A stretch of 64,000 bases of DNA from Methylosinus sp. H3A (GCF_015709455.1 NZ_JADNQW010000005.1:3988001-4052000), one strand, 5' to 3'; positions 44,792-54,715 are shown, counted from the first letter of the stretch. The notes: a model not told the origin generated them from the sequence alone. Program-made: numbers and translations.

Positions 44792-46088
44792 GGGACTGTC
44801 AGGAATCTTGTGTGTGGGGCCATAGTAGAACCGCAGGAGGCGGGCTATGGCGATCAAGAAGGGCACATTGGACCAATTGCTGTCGGGACGCGATCCGAAG
44901 GAGGTTTTTTCCAAGGATGGCTTGTTCGATGAGCTGAAGAAGGCGCTGGCGGAACGGGTTCTGAACGCGGAGATGGACGACCATCTCGAGAGCGAAGCGG
45001 CGGCGGGCAAGGCGAACCACCGCAACGGCTATTCGAAGAAGACCGTGCTGACCGAGACGTCGAAGATCGACATCAGGGTCCCGCGGGACCGGGAGGGGAG
45101 CTTCGATCCCAAGCTGATCGCGCGCTATCAGCGCCGCTTTCCCGGCTTCGACGAGAAAATCGTGTCGATGTATGCGCGCGGCATGACGGTGCGCGAGATC
45201 CAGGGCCATTTGCTCGAGCTCTACGGCCTGGAAGTCTCGCCCGATCTGATCTCGACAGTCACCGACGCCGTGCTGGAGACCGTCGCCGAATGGCAGAACC
45301 GGCCGCTCGAGGCGATGTATCCCTTGGTTTTCTTCGACGCGCTGCGCGTCAAAATCCGCGACGAAGGCCTGGTCCGCAACAAGGCCGTCTATGTGGCGCT
45401 CGGCGTCACGCCGGACGGAACGAAGGACATTCTGGGGCTTTGGATCGAGACCTCGGAGGGCGCCAAATTCTGGCTTCGGGTGATGAACGAGCTGAAGAAC
45501 CGCGGCGTCGGCGACATACTGATCGCCGTGGTCGACGGCCTGAAGGGCTTTCCGGAGGCGATCAATGCGGTGTTTCCGCAGACGACCGTGCAGACCTGCA
45601 TCGTGCATCTCATTCGAAACTCGATGGAATTCGCCTCATACAAGGACCGCAAGGCGATCGCCGCCGCGCTGAAGACGATCTATCGCGCCCCGACCGCCGA
45701 GGCGGCCAAAGAGGCGTTGGAGGCCTTCGACGGCGGCCATTGGGGCAAGAAATATCCGTCGATCGCGCAGGGCTGGCGGCGCAATTGGGAGCAGGTCATC
45801 CCGTTTTTCGCCTTTCCGATCGCGGTACGGCGGATCATCTACACGACGAACGCCATAGAATCCTTGAACGCGAAGCTGCGGCGCGCCGTGCGGACGAGAG
45901 GGCATTTTCCGACTGACGATGCGGCGATGAAGCTCCTCTATCTCGTCTTGCGCCAAGTCGCCGGGGAGTGGAAAATGGCGCCGCGCGAATGGTGCGAGGC
46001 GAAAAATCAATTCGCCATCATGTTCGACGATCGCTTCGTCGCGGCGTGATGGAAACCCGGCCCCGCACACAAGATTCCTGACAGTCCC
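44792..46088 (+). mobile_element. IS256-family element, copy 1 (no TSD)
   Basis: 1,297 bp bounded by inverted repeats beginning GGGACTGTCAGGAATCTTG. The flanks differ (TTTTTGCC on the left, GTTCCGGG on the right), so there is no target duplication. This indicates a deletion or recombination after insertion. It truncates the phosphorylase gene on its left. Confidence 0.93.
44847..46049 (+). CDS. IS256-family transposase (copy 1)
   Basis: A 400-residue DDE transposase: [13 protein letters not shown] holds the first Asp, [13 protein letters not shown] the second, and [17 protein letters not shown] the Glu region typical of IS256. The N-terminal HTH-like [22 protein letters not shown] is also family text. 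The protein is intact and identical to that of the copy at 48333-49535. It should be functional and could supply activity for both copies. Confidence 0.95.
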   Translation: MAIKKGTLDQLLSGRDPKEVFSKDGLFDELKKALAERVLNAEMDDHLESEAAAGKANHRNGYSKKTVLTETSKIDIRVPRDREGSFDPKLIARYQRRFPGFDEKIVSMYARGMTVREIQGHLLELYGLEVSPDLISTVTDAVLETVAEWQNRPLEAMYPLVFFDALRVKIRDEGLVRNKAVYVALGVTPDGTKDILGLWIETSEGAKFWLRVMNELKNRGVGDILIAVVDGLKGFPEAINAVFPQTTVQTCIVHLIRNSMEFASYKDRKAIAAALKTIYRAPTAEAAKEALEAFDGGHWGKKYPSIAQGWRRNWEQVIPFFAFPIAVRRIIYTTNAIESLNAKLRRAVRTRGHFPTDDAAMKLLYLVLRQVAGEWKMAPREWCEAKNQFAIMFDDRFVAA

Positions 46089-46231
46089 GTTCCGGGCCGA
46101 TCTGTCGGCCCCGCTCCATGAGATCTGATCGGCCTGCAAGCCAAAGCGCCCACTGCGCCACTCGTCAAACTCCCGTATGCGCCCTAGTTAATGACAAACC
46201 AACGGGACATAAACCAACAGGGGATCATGTC

Positions 46232-46426
46232 ATGGACAAGGAAAGCATCAAGGGCGCGGGACAGAAGATAAAGGGCAAGATCGAAGAAGTCGCGGGGAAG
46301 GTTCTCGGCGACAAGGAACTCGAGCTGCAAGGCAAAGCCGATCAGCTCGGAGGCGCAGTTCGCAGCGCGGTCGGAGAGGCGAAGGACACAATAAAGGACG
46401 CGATCAAGGACGCCAAAAAAATCTAA
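46232..46426 (+). CDS. CsbD family stress protein
   Basis: A 64-residue protein: MDKESIKGAGQKIKGKIEEVAGKVLGDKELELQGKADQLGG is the CsbD repeat pattern of a hydrophilic, Lys/Gly-rich helical protein linked to general stress in other bacteria. The start at 46232 follows a GGGATCATGTC leader. It lies between the two IS256 copies with other small stress-type genes. The molecular function is unknown. Confidence 0.92.
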   Translation: MDKESIKGAGQKIKGKIEEVAGKVLGDKELELQGKADQLGGAVRSAVGEAKDTIKDAIKDAKKI

Positions 46427-46661
46427 CTAAGCGAACGACGCGTCGTCGTCGACTAGGGAGGCGTACGGACTTCCAGGCATCTTCATCGCGCGGCTCTTTG
46501 CCACGCGCCTCTGCAGGTTCGCCTTTGCGATTTGCACTGTCGGCGCCTGACAATCGGAGCGAAATCGATTCATCTCGGATTGCGATTTCGCTCCGTCGGC
46601 CTAATTCAAGGTATGATCCGGTTCGTAAAATCTCCAAAAATTGCTTTAAGGGAGTAGGTCC

Positions 46662-46871
46662 ATGAACATCAGCATCGAGCACCTCCAGCCGATCGTCTCG
46701 CTGCTCGCCGGCGTTCTCATTCTGATCATCCCTCGGCTCCTCAACTACATCGTCGCGATCTTTCTGATCGTATCGGGAATTCTGGGCCTCGGGTGGATCA
46801 AATGACGACTAGCGATAGCACTTCTCCGAGCGGCGACGCACGCCGCCGAAAAGCGATAGCGTGCAATTAGG
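46662..46871 (+). CDS. DUF3096-like small membrane protein
   Basis: A 69-residue protein. The first 47 residues (ISIEHLQPIVSLLAGVLILI, PRLLNYIVAIFLIVSGILGLG) match DUF3096 proteins: two hydrophobic segments with a PRLLNYIV turn. The family usually ends just after this; the extra 22 residues (MTTSDSTSPSGDARRR and on) are hydrophilic and may be an extension from a lost stop. GGAG lies 8 nt upstream of the ATG. Function unknown. Confidence 0.8.
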
Positions 46872-47164
46872 TTTTGGCATTCATTGAATGCATTTCCTCA
46901 TGTTGTCGCAAAGTCGGTGGCCCGAGAGGGCGAGCCGGCGCTGTGGCGTCATTGAACGATTGCACAGCCGCGCTACGTTTTTGAAAGAGTCGAGCAGCTC
47001 GTTCGAACCTCGATATTGGAAAAAGCCCCTCGCCGTCGGGCTGAATCGAGACGGCCGCATACGGGCTTCTTTCGCCAACCAGCATCGCGCCCCAGCGCCT
47101 CGGCAAGGAATGCGACGCTGAAGTGCGCCGCTCTAGTTTGGCTATCACAAATGGAGATAAGCTC

Positions 47165-47329
47165 ATGTCGATCGGGCTCATACTCGTCATTCTCCTTATC
47201 ATCTTTTTGTTCGGCGGCTTCAGCGGCCGTTTCGGCGGCTATGGCTATGGCTACGGTCACGGCGGCGTCGGCGTGATCGGCATAATTCTGATCATCGTCG
47301 TCGTGTTGCTTCTGACAGGACAGCTTTGA
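47165..47329 (+). CDS. DUF3309-like small membrane protein
   Basis: A 54-residue protein from ATG 47165: two hydrophobic segments (SIGLILVILLIIFLFGG and GVIGIILIIVVVLLLTGQL) separated by a Gly/Tyr-rich loop (RFGGYGYGYGHGG). This is the DUF3309 pattern, widespread next to stress genes in alphaproteobacteria. The 293 bp before it (46872-47164) hold no gene I can support. Confidence 0.8.
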   Translation: MSIGLILVILLIIFLFGGFSGRFGGYGYGYGHGGVGVIGIILIIVVVLLLTGQL

Positions 47330-47423
47330 TCGAGACCGCTGCAACTCATCGGTGTAACGTGCATGGAAAGCGCACACGGACGCCTTGTTCGCACCAGCTC
47401 AGGCGTCGCGCGAACGGTGTCCG

Positions 47424-48125
47424 ATGAGTCGTCTTCGCCTGCACGCCGAGAAGCACCTCGTCGATCGCATCGGTTGGCTGAGAGCAGCAGTGCTCGGGGC
47501 CAATGATGGGATTGTCTCGACCGCGAGCCTGATCGTCGGCGTAGCCGCGGCGGCCGCGACGCGAAACGATGTTTTGATCGCGGGCGTCGCTGGACTGGTG
47601 GCTGGAGCCATGTCGATGGCCGCTGGCGAATATGTGTCCGTCAGCTCGCAATCCGACACCGAGCGAGCGGATCTCAAGCGTGAACGTAAAGAGCTGAGCG
47701 ATAACGTCGCGTTCGAACTCGATGAGCTCGCCGACGTCTATGTCACACGCGGTGTCGATCGAGAGCTTGCGCTTCGAGTCGCCGAGCAAATGATGGCGAA
47801 AGACGCCCTGACTGCCCACGCGCGCGATGAGCTCAGCATTTCAGAGATCACCACCGCCCGTCCGGTGCAAGCGGCGCTGACATCCGCAGCTACGTTTTCG
47901 CTAGGCGCCGCCATGCCCTTGCTCATGGTCGTCGTGGCGCCCATCGGCACGCTTGTCCCCATCGTGTCCGTCGCGTCCTTGGCCTTCCTCGCGCTTTTAG
48001 GCGCCATCGGGGCAAGAGCAGGCGGCGCCGATGTTCTGCGCGCGACGACTCGAGTGACATTCTGGGGCGCGTTGGCGATGGCCCTCACCGCCGGCATCGG
48101 GAAAGTTTTCGGCACGGTCGTTTGA
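47424..48125 (+). CDS. VIT1/CCC1-family protein, putative Fe/Mn transporter
   Basis: A 233-residue membrane protein. GWLRAAVLGANDGIVSTASLIVGVAAA and GLVAGAMSMAAGEYVSVSSQSDTERADL are the hallmark first helices of the VIT family, with the metal-binding Asp/Met/Glu residues. A cytoplasmic helical hairpin (ELADVYVTRGVDRELALRVAEQM) and three more hydrophobic helices follow. Family members export Fe2+ or Mn2+ from the cytoplasm. The start at 47424 gives MSRLRLHAEKHLVDR. It lies between the IS256 copies. Confidence 0.9.
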   Translation: MSRLRLHAEKHLVDRIGWLRAAVLGANDGIVSTASLIVGVAAAAATRNDVLIAGVAGLVAGAMSMAAGEYVSVSSQSDTERADLKRERKELSDNVAFELDELADVYVTRGVDRELALRVAEQMMAKDALTAHARDELSISEITTARPVQAALTSAATFSLGAAMPLLMVVVAPIGTLVPIVSVASLAFLALLGAIGARAGGADVLRATTRVTFWGALAMALTAGIGKVFGTVV

Positions 48126-48293
48126 AGATTGGATTCGCGAGAGGGGCATGCTTTGTGAAAACCGGAGCGAGCTGCATGGTGTCTGCGCGCATCACGGAAC
48201 GCAACATTCGCCGCAGACCGGCCTCGATCCTGCGACGTTGGATAAGAGTCGCGATGCAATAAGCATGGCGGTCCCGGAGGGAAAGGCCAGCGA

Positions 48294-49590
48294 GGGACTG
48301 TCAGGAATCTTGTGTGCGGGGCCGGGTTTCCATCACGCCGCGACGAAGCGATCGTCGAACATGATGGCGAATTGATTTTTCGCCTCGCACCATTCGCGCG
48401 GCGCCATTTTCCACTCCCCGGCGACTTGGCGCAAGACGAGATAGAGGAGCTTCATCGCCGCATCGTCAGTCGGAAAATGCCCTCTCGTCCGCACGGCGCG
48501 CCGCAGCTTCGCGTTCAAGGATTCTATGGCGTTCGTCGTGTAGATGATCCGCCGTACCGCGATCGGAAAGGCGAAAAACGGGATGACCTGCTCCCAATTG
48601 CGTCGCCAGCCCTGCGCGATCGACGGATATTTCTTGCCCCAATGGCCGCCGTCGAAGGCCTCCAACGCCTCTTTGGCCGCCTCGGCGGTCGGGGCGCGAT
48701 AGATCGTCTTCAGCGCGGCGGCGATCGCCTTGCGGTCCTTGTATGAGGCGAATTCCATCGAGTTTCGAATGAGATGCACGATGCAGGTCTGCACGGTCGT
48801 CTGCGGAAACACCGCATTGATCGCCTCCGGAAAGCCCTTCAGGCCGTCGACCACGGCGATCAGTATGTCGCCGACGCCGCGGTTCTTCAGCTCGTTCATC
48901 ACCCGAAGCCAGAATTTGGCGCCCTCCGAGGTCTCGATCCAAAGCCCCAGAATGTCCTTCGTTCCGTCCGGCGTGACGCCGAGCGCCACATAGACGGCCT
49001 TGTTGCGGACCAGGCCTTCGTCGCGGATTTTGACGCGCAGCGCGTCGAAGAAAACCAAGGGATACATCGCCTCGAGCGGCCGGTTCTGCCATTCGGCGAC
49101 GGTCTCCAGCACGGCGTCGGTGACTGTCGAGATCAGATCGGGCGAGACTTCCAGGCCGTAGAGCTCGAGCAAATGGCCCTGGATCTCGCGCACCGTCATG
49201 CCGCGCGCATACATCGACACGATTTTCTCGTCGAAGCCGGGAAAGCGGCGCTGATAGCGCGCGATCAGCTTGGGATCGAAGCTCCCCTCCCGGTCCCGCG
49301 GGACCCTGATGTCGATCTTCGACGTCTCGGTCAGCACGGTCTTCTTCGAATAGCCGTTGCGGTGGTTCGCCTTGCCCGCCGCCGCTTCGCTCTCGAGATG
49401 GTCGTCCATCTCCGCGTTCAGAACCCGTTCCGCCAGCGCCTTCTTCAGCTCATCGAACAAGCCATCCTTGGAAAAAACCTCCTTCGGATCGCGTCCCGAC
49501 AGCAATTGGTCCAATGTGCCCTTCTTGATCGCCATAGCCCGCCTCCTGCGGTTCTACTATGGCCCCACACACAAGATTCCTGACAGTCCC
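48294..49590 (-). mobile_element. IS256-family element, copy 2 (8-bp TSD)
   Basis: 1,297 bp, the same as copy 1 but inverted, with the same terminal repeats. GCCAGCGA occurs directly on both sides (48286-48293 and 49591-49598), the 8-bp duplication expected for IS256. I noticed a single base difference from copy 1 within the gene (a synonymous Arg codon), so this is a recent transposition. Confidence 0.95.
48333..49535 (-). CDS. IS256-family transposase (copy 2)
   Basis: A 400-residue transposase with the same protein sequence as the copy at 44847-46049, including the VFFDAL, VVDGLKG and NAIESLN segments. It is intact and therefore probably active. Its orientation relative to copy 1 makes the 46.1-48.3 kb segment invertible by homologous recombination. 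Confidence 0.95.
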   Translation of the reverse strand: MAIKKGTLDQLLSGRDPKEVFSKDGLFDELKKALAERVLNAEMDDHLESEAAAGKANHRNGYSKKTVLTETSKIDIRVPRDREGSFDPKLIARYQRRFPGFDEKIVSMYARGMTVREIQGHLLELYGLEVSPDLISTVTDAVLETVAEWQNRPLEAMYPLVFFDALRVKIRDEGLVRNKAVYVALGVTPDGTKDILGLWIETSEGAKFWLRVMNELKNRGVGDILIAVVDGLKGFPEAINAVFPQTTVQTCIVHLIRNSMEFASYKDRKAIAAALKTIYRAPTAEAAKEALEAFDGGHWGKKYPSIAQGWRRNWEQVIPFFAFPIAVRRIIYTTNAIESLNAKLRRAVRTRGHFPTDDAAMKLLYLVLRQVAGEWKMAPREWCEAKNQFAIMFDDRFVAA

Positions 49591-49752
49591 GCCAGCGAAG
49601 GTGAAATCACGCGGACCCGCCGATCGAGCGTATCGCGGCCCCGCAGCAACGCCGCCGTGAGAGCGGCAAAAAAGCGCTACGAGGTCACGCCACGTCGAGC
49701 AAATCTGCATCGCTGTCGCTTGCATCGAAGCCTATGTCGAAGGGCTCGATCA

Positions 49753-49878
49753 CACGGCATACCGACGATCGCCGACGCCATCCTCGACCGCGTCATCCAT
49801 AACGCCTACCGGCTCGAGCTCTCCGGCGACAGCCTCCGCAAGCGCCGCTCGGCGCCCGCAAAACTCGAACAGGCTTGA
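49753..49878 (+). pseudogene. istB C-terminal remnant (IS21 family)
   Basis: Forty-one codons, [20 protein letters not shown] followed by [12 protein letters not shown] and a TGA at 49876, match the end of IstB, the ATPase helper of IS21 transposition (usual text ADAILDRLVHNAHRI...G.S.RK). The rest of istB is missing, cut between here and the IS256 insertion. It marks an older IS21 insertion next to the hen1 remnant. Confidence 0.78.
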
Positions 49879-49988
49879 CCGCGTCCACGACGCGCAACAT
49901 CATTCAAATCGATCTGCGCACGCACGACGCCGGTGACCGACATCAAATCGGAACGCTGGCCGGCTTAGTCGGAATACTTCAATCCGCA

Positions 49989-51040
49989 CACGATCTTCGG
50001 ATGCGCTACGCCGAAGACGATCTCGACCAACGTCGGCAGACGGTCGGCGTCCAAATGCTCGATCACCTCTACGAGGGCGACGGCGTCGGCATCGGCCCAG
50101 CGCGCATCGCGATAGGTGAGCGCGCCATGCAGCAGACTCCCGCGCTCCATCGAAGGGCCTCCGGCGCGATCGAGCTTCAGGCGCTCCCTGGCGCGCTCCA
50201 ACGCGCGGGTGGAGGCGTCAAGACCGATCACACGCTCGAAGCTGCGGTCGTTGACCAGCCGTTGCAGCAGCCGACCTTCTCCGCAGCCGAGATCGGCGAC
50301 GCTGCGCCCGCCTCCTTCAACATGCCAACGACGGCGTCGAGCCGCCGATCGTGCAGACGCAGCGGCGCTTCGAGCCCCTTTTCGCGCGGCGGCGACTTTT
50401 CGTCCTCGGGGCCGTCCTCATTCTCGGCTTCCGGCGCAAGACGCGCGAGGGCGGCGCGCGCGAGACTGCGGCGGTTCTTCAAAAAGCGCCGCGCGATCGT
50501 CTCCCGCTCGGGATGCGCAGCTAGCCAGGCGCCGCCTTTGGCGACGAGTTTCTCCACCTCGTCGTCGCCGACCCAATAATGCTTGTCGGCGTCCATCGCC
50601 GGGATCAGCACATAGAGATGGCCGAGCGCGTCGGCGAGACGCAGTGTCCCCGTGAGCCGCAGCTCGACATAGCGCGGAGCGCCGTCGGCTTCCTCGATGC
50701 GGCGCGCCTCCACAGTCCAGCCGAGCGGCGCGAAGAGGCGCTCCAGCAAATCGCCGTCGCGCGGCGCCGGCAGGGGCGCGACCGAGAGGAAGGACGACGC
50801 GGCATAGGGACGGTCGTTGACATATTGATCCGCGACCCCTTCGCCGCCGCCGCGCACGAGAGCGACCGGATCGAGGTCGAGGATCAGAGCCGCCTCACAG
50901 CGTTGCGCATCGGCCTGCGGGAAAAACGCGGTTCCGCGTCCGAAGGACAGCTCGACGTCATGGGCGCGATCGGGATGCTTCATCAGCAGGAAGCCGAGAT
51001 CGGTGGCCGGCGCATGCGTGGTGGCGATGGACAAATACAT
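49989..51040 (-). pseudogene. hen1: Hen1 RNA 3'-terminal 2'-O-methyltransferase, broken
   Basis: From ATG 51040 the text MYLSIATTHAPATDLGFLLM, DQYVNDRPYAASSFLSVA, HLYVLIPAMDADKHYWVGDDEVEKL is bacterial Hen1's N-terminal domain. The methyltransferase domain begins but shifts frame near 50290 (AGAASPISAAEKVG where SVADLGCGEG is expected) and resumes in another frame as VIGLDASTRALERARERL and ALVEVIEHLDADRL. It stops at AHPKIV, before the family's TTPNxEYN region. Its normal partner Pnkp is absent. Hen1-Pnkp repairs ribotoxin-cleaved RNA; here the system is dead. Confidence 0.85.
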
Positions 51041-51498
51041 GGCGGATATCGAGTTTGCTCGGCAATGCCGTTCGGCGCGGAAGCCGATAGCAGGCGCGCT
51101 TCGACTTGTCTCGGCCGAGGGCGGCGAGCGTGAGGCGGAGATCGACGCCGCTGACCTGCGGATCATCACGCCGATGGTCCGCGGTCTTGCGCCACAGCGA
51201 TCGCCGCCAAGCGCCCGGTTTCGCACCGAACCTCGGCGGGACGCAGAAATCGACTTGGGTTCAGTCCCCTCCCTGTCCAGGACAAAATTTTTGCTGGAGG
51301 CGGTAACATCAGACAGCCCGCCATGTAGCGCCCTTCAAATAAATCTGGGCTTCGAGATGAATGCGAGAGAATGATCACTTGCAGGTGCGGCACAATCTGC
51401 ATAACATCGCCAACGGCGACGACAATCAAGCATCTGATTTATCAGGATTTACGCGCCTACACTTCGCCTCCTGCCCGGCCCACCAATGAATTAAATAA
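51041..51498. other. No supported gene
   Basis: This 458-bp stretch lies between the hen1 remnant and the prophage remnant. Open frames here are short, composition-driven and unlike known proteins. I see no tRNA, IS end or strong promoter. Confidence 0.5.
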
Positions 51499-52026
51499 CT
51501 GCCGAAGCGTGTAAGCGATGACTCTGCCATCCAGCTTGGCGAGCTCGGTGGCGCTATCCATCGCCGTCTTGACGCTCCTTTCGCCGATGGCGATCACAAC
51601 AGCTATCAGCATCGCTTCTGGCGCGCCGTCGCCGATCCGCTCGCCGATCTCTACGCCAAGACATGGAAGCTCGCCCTCGCCTCCACAACCTGCACGCTCT
51701 CCGGCCCCGAGGATGCGGCGAATGACGCGCTCGCCGATTGGGAGAGCGAGTTCGGCCTGCCGGACCCTTGCCTCGCCGGCGTTACGCAAACGGTCGAGCG
51801 CCGCAAGCTGTTCCTGCGCATGCGTATCGCCGCCAAGGGCGGGCAATCGATCGCCTATTTCATCTGCCTCGCGGCGACGCTCGGCTATGAGATCGCGATC
51901 AGCGAAAGTCGCCCCTTCCGTTGCGGCCAGGGCCGATGCGGCAAGACGCAGATCGGCAGCGCGAACAATGAGGTGATCTGGCGCGTCTATGTGACGATTG
52001 CGGGCAGTTCAAGCTTCAGGGCCTAA
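51499..52026 (+). pseudogene. Phage tail protein remnant (YmfQ/DUF2313-like)
   Basis: The open frame from 51499 has no start codon before a Met at 51820, yet reads continuously as tail-protein text: STTCTLSGPEDAANDALADWESEFGLPDPCLAG, VERRKLFLRMRIAAKGGQSIAYFICLAATLGYEI and SESRPFRCG. This matches the DUF2313/YmfQ family of Mu-like phage baseplate regions. It ends early (IAGSSSFRA, TAA 52024-52026), where related proteins continue, so both ends are abnormal. Confidence 0.65.
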
Positions 52027-52181
52027 CGAACAAGCAGGGCTATGGTATTCTCGACGACACGAACTCTCTCGGGTCGAGCCTGACCGACAACGATCTGACA
52101 GGCAACTATACGGGGGCGCTGCTTGATTCCTCAACGGGGGCCGTAACCAGATGGAATAACCTTCCGGCTACGATCCCGAAT

Positions 52182-53008
52182 GTGTCGCATAATGTTGGCG
52201 AATCCTACACGGTAGCATCGCTAGGCGTGTGCATTTATACGACGACATATGCGATTGTGAGGGCCGTCCATGACGGCGACGCCGGCCTCTCTATCGGCCA
52301 GACTATCGTCAACAGCGGCTCCGGAGCGACATACTATTTGGTGGTGTGTAATGGCCTTGAATGGATTAATATCTCTAACTCGGAAGGTAACACAGGAACA
52401 GGAGCAGTTGCGCATGCTACGTCGCCTGTCTTCGTCATACCTAGTCTCGGCGACGCGACTGCAATGACGCAAGCGGCCTCCGATAACTCTACAAAGGTCG
52501 CGACGACTGCGTTTTTCGTCGCGCAGCTCGGTATTCCGCACACGTGGTCCGCCTTGCAGACGTTTTCTGGGGGTATCAGCGCCGTCAACATCGGGCTTAC
52601 CGCTGGTGGTGTGTTCGGCGCGAACCTCGACGCGACCTTCACCCACTATCTCGGCCACGGCATGTCCGAGTTTACGAACTACTTCACGATCGTCCCCTAC
52701 TTTTCGCGCTACGTTGGCAATAATTCCGGGACCGGCGGTGAGGTTGCTTCAGCAGTCGAATACCAACGTGTCTATGAAGATGGGGCGGTGATGTTCTTCG
52801 GGCAGCTGAGTATGAATACGGCTAAATTGGCCGGCTTCCTGGTCAGCGAGTTCCCGACATGCAATGCAGGAGCGGGCGGGACCGAGTCCTACGTCACGGA
52901 CGGCGACGCCGGGCTGCGTGGGGCGCGACGGTCGTTAATTCCGGCTCCGGCGCAACGCCGTATAAATTATGGTGCAACAAGATGAACTGGACCGTCTCCG
53001 GGAAGTGA
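52182..53008 (+). pseudogene. Phage tail-fibre-type protein with a 3' frameshift
   Basis: Read from GTG 52182, though the frame is open upstream into 52023 (GILDDTNSLGSSLTDNDLTG). MTQAASDNSTKVATTAFFVA is the repeat found in tail fibres, and DGDAGLSIGQTIVNSGSGATYYLVVCNGLEWINI is a tail-tip motif. A second copy of that motif at the C-terminus is out of frame: after TESYVTDGDAGL one base must be added near 52918 to read AWGATVVNSGSGATPYKLW and end at 53008. The product is probably non-functional. Confidence 0.7.
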
Positions 53009-53028
53009 CTTAGATGCGCTTTGAGGAG

Positions 53029-53055
53029 AACGCGGCGGCTCCGCGCCGCCGCGTT
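53029..53055. terminator. Hairpin between convergent tail-fibre and FkbM genes
   Basis: A perfect 11-bp stem AACGCGGCGGC / GCCGCCGCGTT with a 5-nt loop, 6 bp before the stop of the FkbM gene. It could terminate transcription from both sides, though the T-run is short. Confidence 0.6.
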
Positions 53056-53060
53056 GAGCA

Positions 53061-53819
53061 TCAGCGCGGGATGCAGAAAATATGCGGGTTGTCGAAGGCG
53101 GACAGCCACTTATAGTCAATCTGACCATCGATCTCGATCGTATCGGCGAATATCTCGGGCAACACGATATACCGCCAATTGCGGTAGGACAGGACCGAGA
53201 AAATCTCCTCCGTCACTGCCCCGCGATCGGCGAATAGAAACGGGTGAAGCTCCAAGTCGATCGTCGGGCGCTTCGATAGGACTCGCGACGCGCCGCGGAC
53301 GGCTCGAAGGTCTGAGCCTTCCACGTCGATCTTGATGAAGTCAACGCGCTCGTCGGTGGGAATGTCATCGTCGAGGCGAACGATCCGCGCCTTGATATCG
53401 CTGTTCGAATCCGCGTAGGCGTTGCTGCTCTGGAAAGAGATCGAAATCTCCGCATTTTCGTCGCCAACGCCGTAGGGGCGCACAGTGACATTGTCGAGCT
53501 TGTTCAGTTCGATGTTTTGCCTGATGACGGCGATGTTATCGGGGACGATCTCGTAAGAGTAGACTTTCCCGGCCGGCCCCGTCCAATGTGAAAACAAAAC
53601 AGACATCATCCCATGATGAGCGCCGCAATCAACGACAGTATCGCTAGTCTTGATTAGACTTTTGCAAATGGCGCGCTCCGGCATGAACTGATTTTCACCG
53701 CCATCATACCACTGTTTACCTACGTCGTTCACGATCAAAAACGGGAACGATAGGTCATCAAATCGCCTATTTTTGGCGACATACGGTTTGAACGCAATAT
53801 CGGACATATCATTCCTCAA
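53061..53819 (-). CDS. FkbM-family methyltransferase (copy 1)
   Basis: A 252-residue SAM-dependent methyltransferase. Motif I is DTVVDCGAHHGMMSVLFSHWTG, with SYEIVPDNIAVIRQNIELN after it and VDFIKIDVEGSDLRAVRGA as the FkbM signature. FkbM enzymes O-methylate sugars or other small groups, often in polysaccharide or glycan pathways. Together with the next gene it lies beside phage tail genes, on the opposite strand and AT-richer. A role in modifying a phage receptor glycan or phage protein glycan is speculation. An alternative start is at 53807. Confidence 0.88.
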   Translation of the reverse strand: MRNDMSDIAFKPYVAKNRRFDDLSFPFLIVNDVGKQWYDGGENQFMPERAICKSLIKTSDTVVDCGAHHGMMSVLFSHWTGPAGKVYSYEIVPDNIAVIRQNIELNKLDNVTVRPYGVGDENAEISISFQSSNAYADSNSDIKARIVRLDDDIPTDERVDFIKIDVEGSDLRAVRGASRVLSKRPTIDLELHPFLFADRGAVTEEIFSVLSYRNWRYIVLPEIFADTIEIDGQIDYKWLSAFDNPHIFCIPR

Positions 53820-53871
53820 ATGTTCCAGTTTGTCGTACCACTATCTGCTCCTATGTCGGAAATAAAATATC

Positions 53872-54645
53872 CTATACTGGCTTAGCAATGAGGTCGATAT
53901 GGCAAGTCTGGCGCGCAACGGCGATGGAGCCGTACGTTACCATAAGTCCAGCGCTGTCCGACCCGAAATACATCTCGCCGCCATCATTTTCGAGGATGTA
54001 AAGATTATAACCTAGATTGATGAGGAACCTAAGATAGTCCTCTGCATCCCACCCACCGCTGGCAGCTAAGCAACCCGGTGAAAATTCCGTTGTGATAATT
54101 GGCCTGTCTGTTTTGATGCGATCAGCCATGCCGCCAAGGGCGTGCGGCTCAAACCCTTCGATATCGATTTTGATGAAGGCGATGCGCTTATCGGTCGGCA
54201 AGAGGATATTGAGGGGGACGGCTTGGACAATCCAGTCATTCAAAGCATCTGCGTCGACGTTCATGTGAGACGCCGACCCGTTTGTGAAGCGCGCAGAGAA
54301 TGAAAGTAGCTCTAGTTTCGAGCCGGCGGCAATGTGAATAATCTTGACGTTAGAAAAACGGTTCGCTCGTCGGCTAGATTCAAGCAGGCGCACGTTATTT
54401 ACGTTTGGCTCTACGGATATAACGAGGCCGTTGTCGCCGACTATCGACGCCGCGAGCATCGAGAAGAATCCAATATTTGCTCCTATGTCTATTACCAGAT
54501 CTCCGGGACGGATGTATCTATGAAATGCTGCCGTAACATGCTCTTCCCATACCTTAGTTCCAGCTACATGCCGACCGACATCGTCGTCTTCTAGATCAGT
54601 ATATAGTTTGAAGGCGGGTAGTTCAGTAATTACCACATTGGGCAT
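53872..54645 (-). CDS. FkbM-family methyltransferase (copy 2)
   Basis: A 257-residue protein with IRPGDLVIDIGANIGFFSMLAAS (motif I), ISVEPNVNNVRLLESS and IAFIKIDIEGFEPHALGGM, the same FkbM layout as its neighbour, but only distantly similar to it. The C-terminal YNLYILENDGGEMYFG is not in copy 1. It is on the same strand with a 52-bp gap, so probably co-transcribed. Composition is AT-richer than the surrounding prophage and host genes, a sign of separate acquisition. Confidence 0.88.
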   Translation of the reverse strand: MPNVVITELPAFKLYTDLEDDDVGRHVAGTKVWEEHVTAAFHRYIRPGDLVIDIGANIGFFSMLAASIVGDNGLVISVEPNVNNVRLLESSRRANRFSNVKIIHIAAGSKLELLSFSARFTNGSASHMNVDADALNDWIVQAVPLNILLPTDKRIAFIKIDIEGFEPHALGGMADRIKTDRPIITTEFSPGCLAASGGWDAEDYLRFLINLGYNLYILENDGGEMYFGSDSAGLMVTYGSIAVARQTCHIDLIAKPV

Positions 54646-54715
54646 TTGTCATCCCCTATCGTAAGCACGTCCATTTAAATCGTATCTCTTAAAGCATACT
54701 ACCTCATCATATGCA

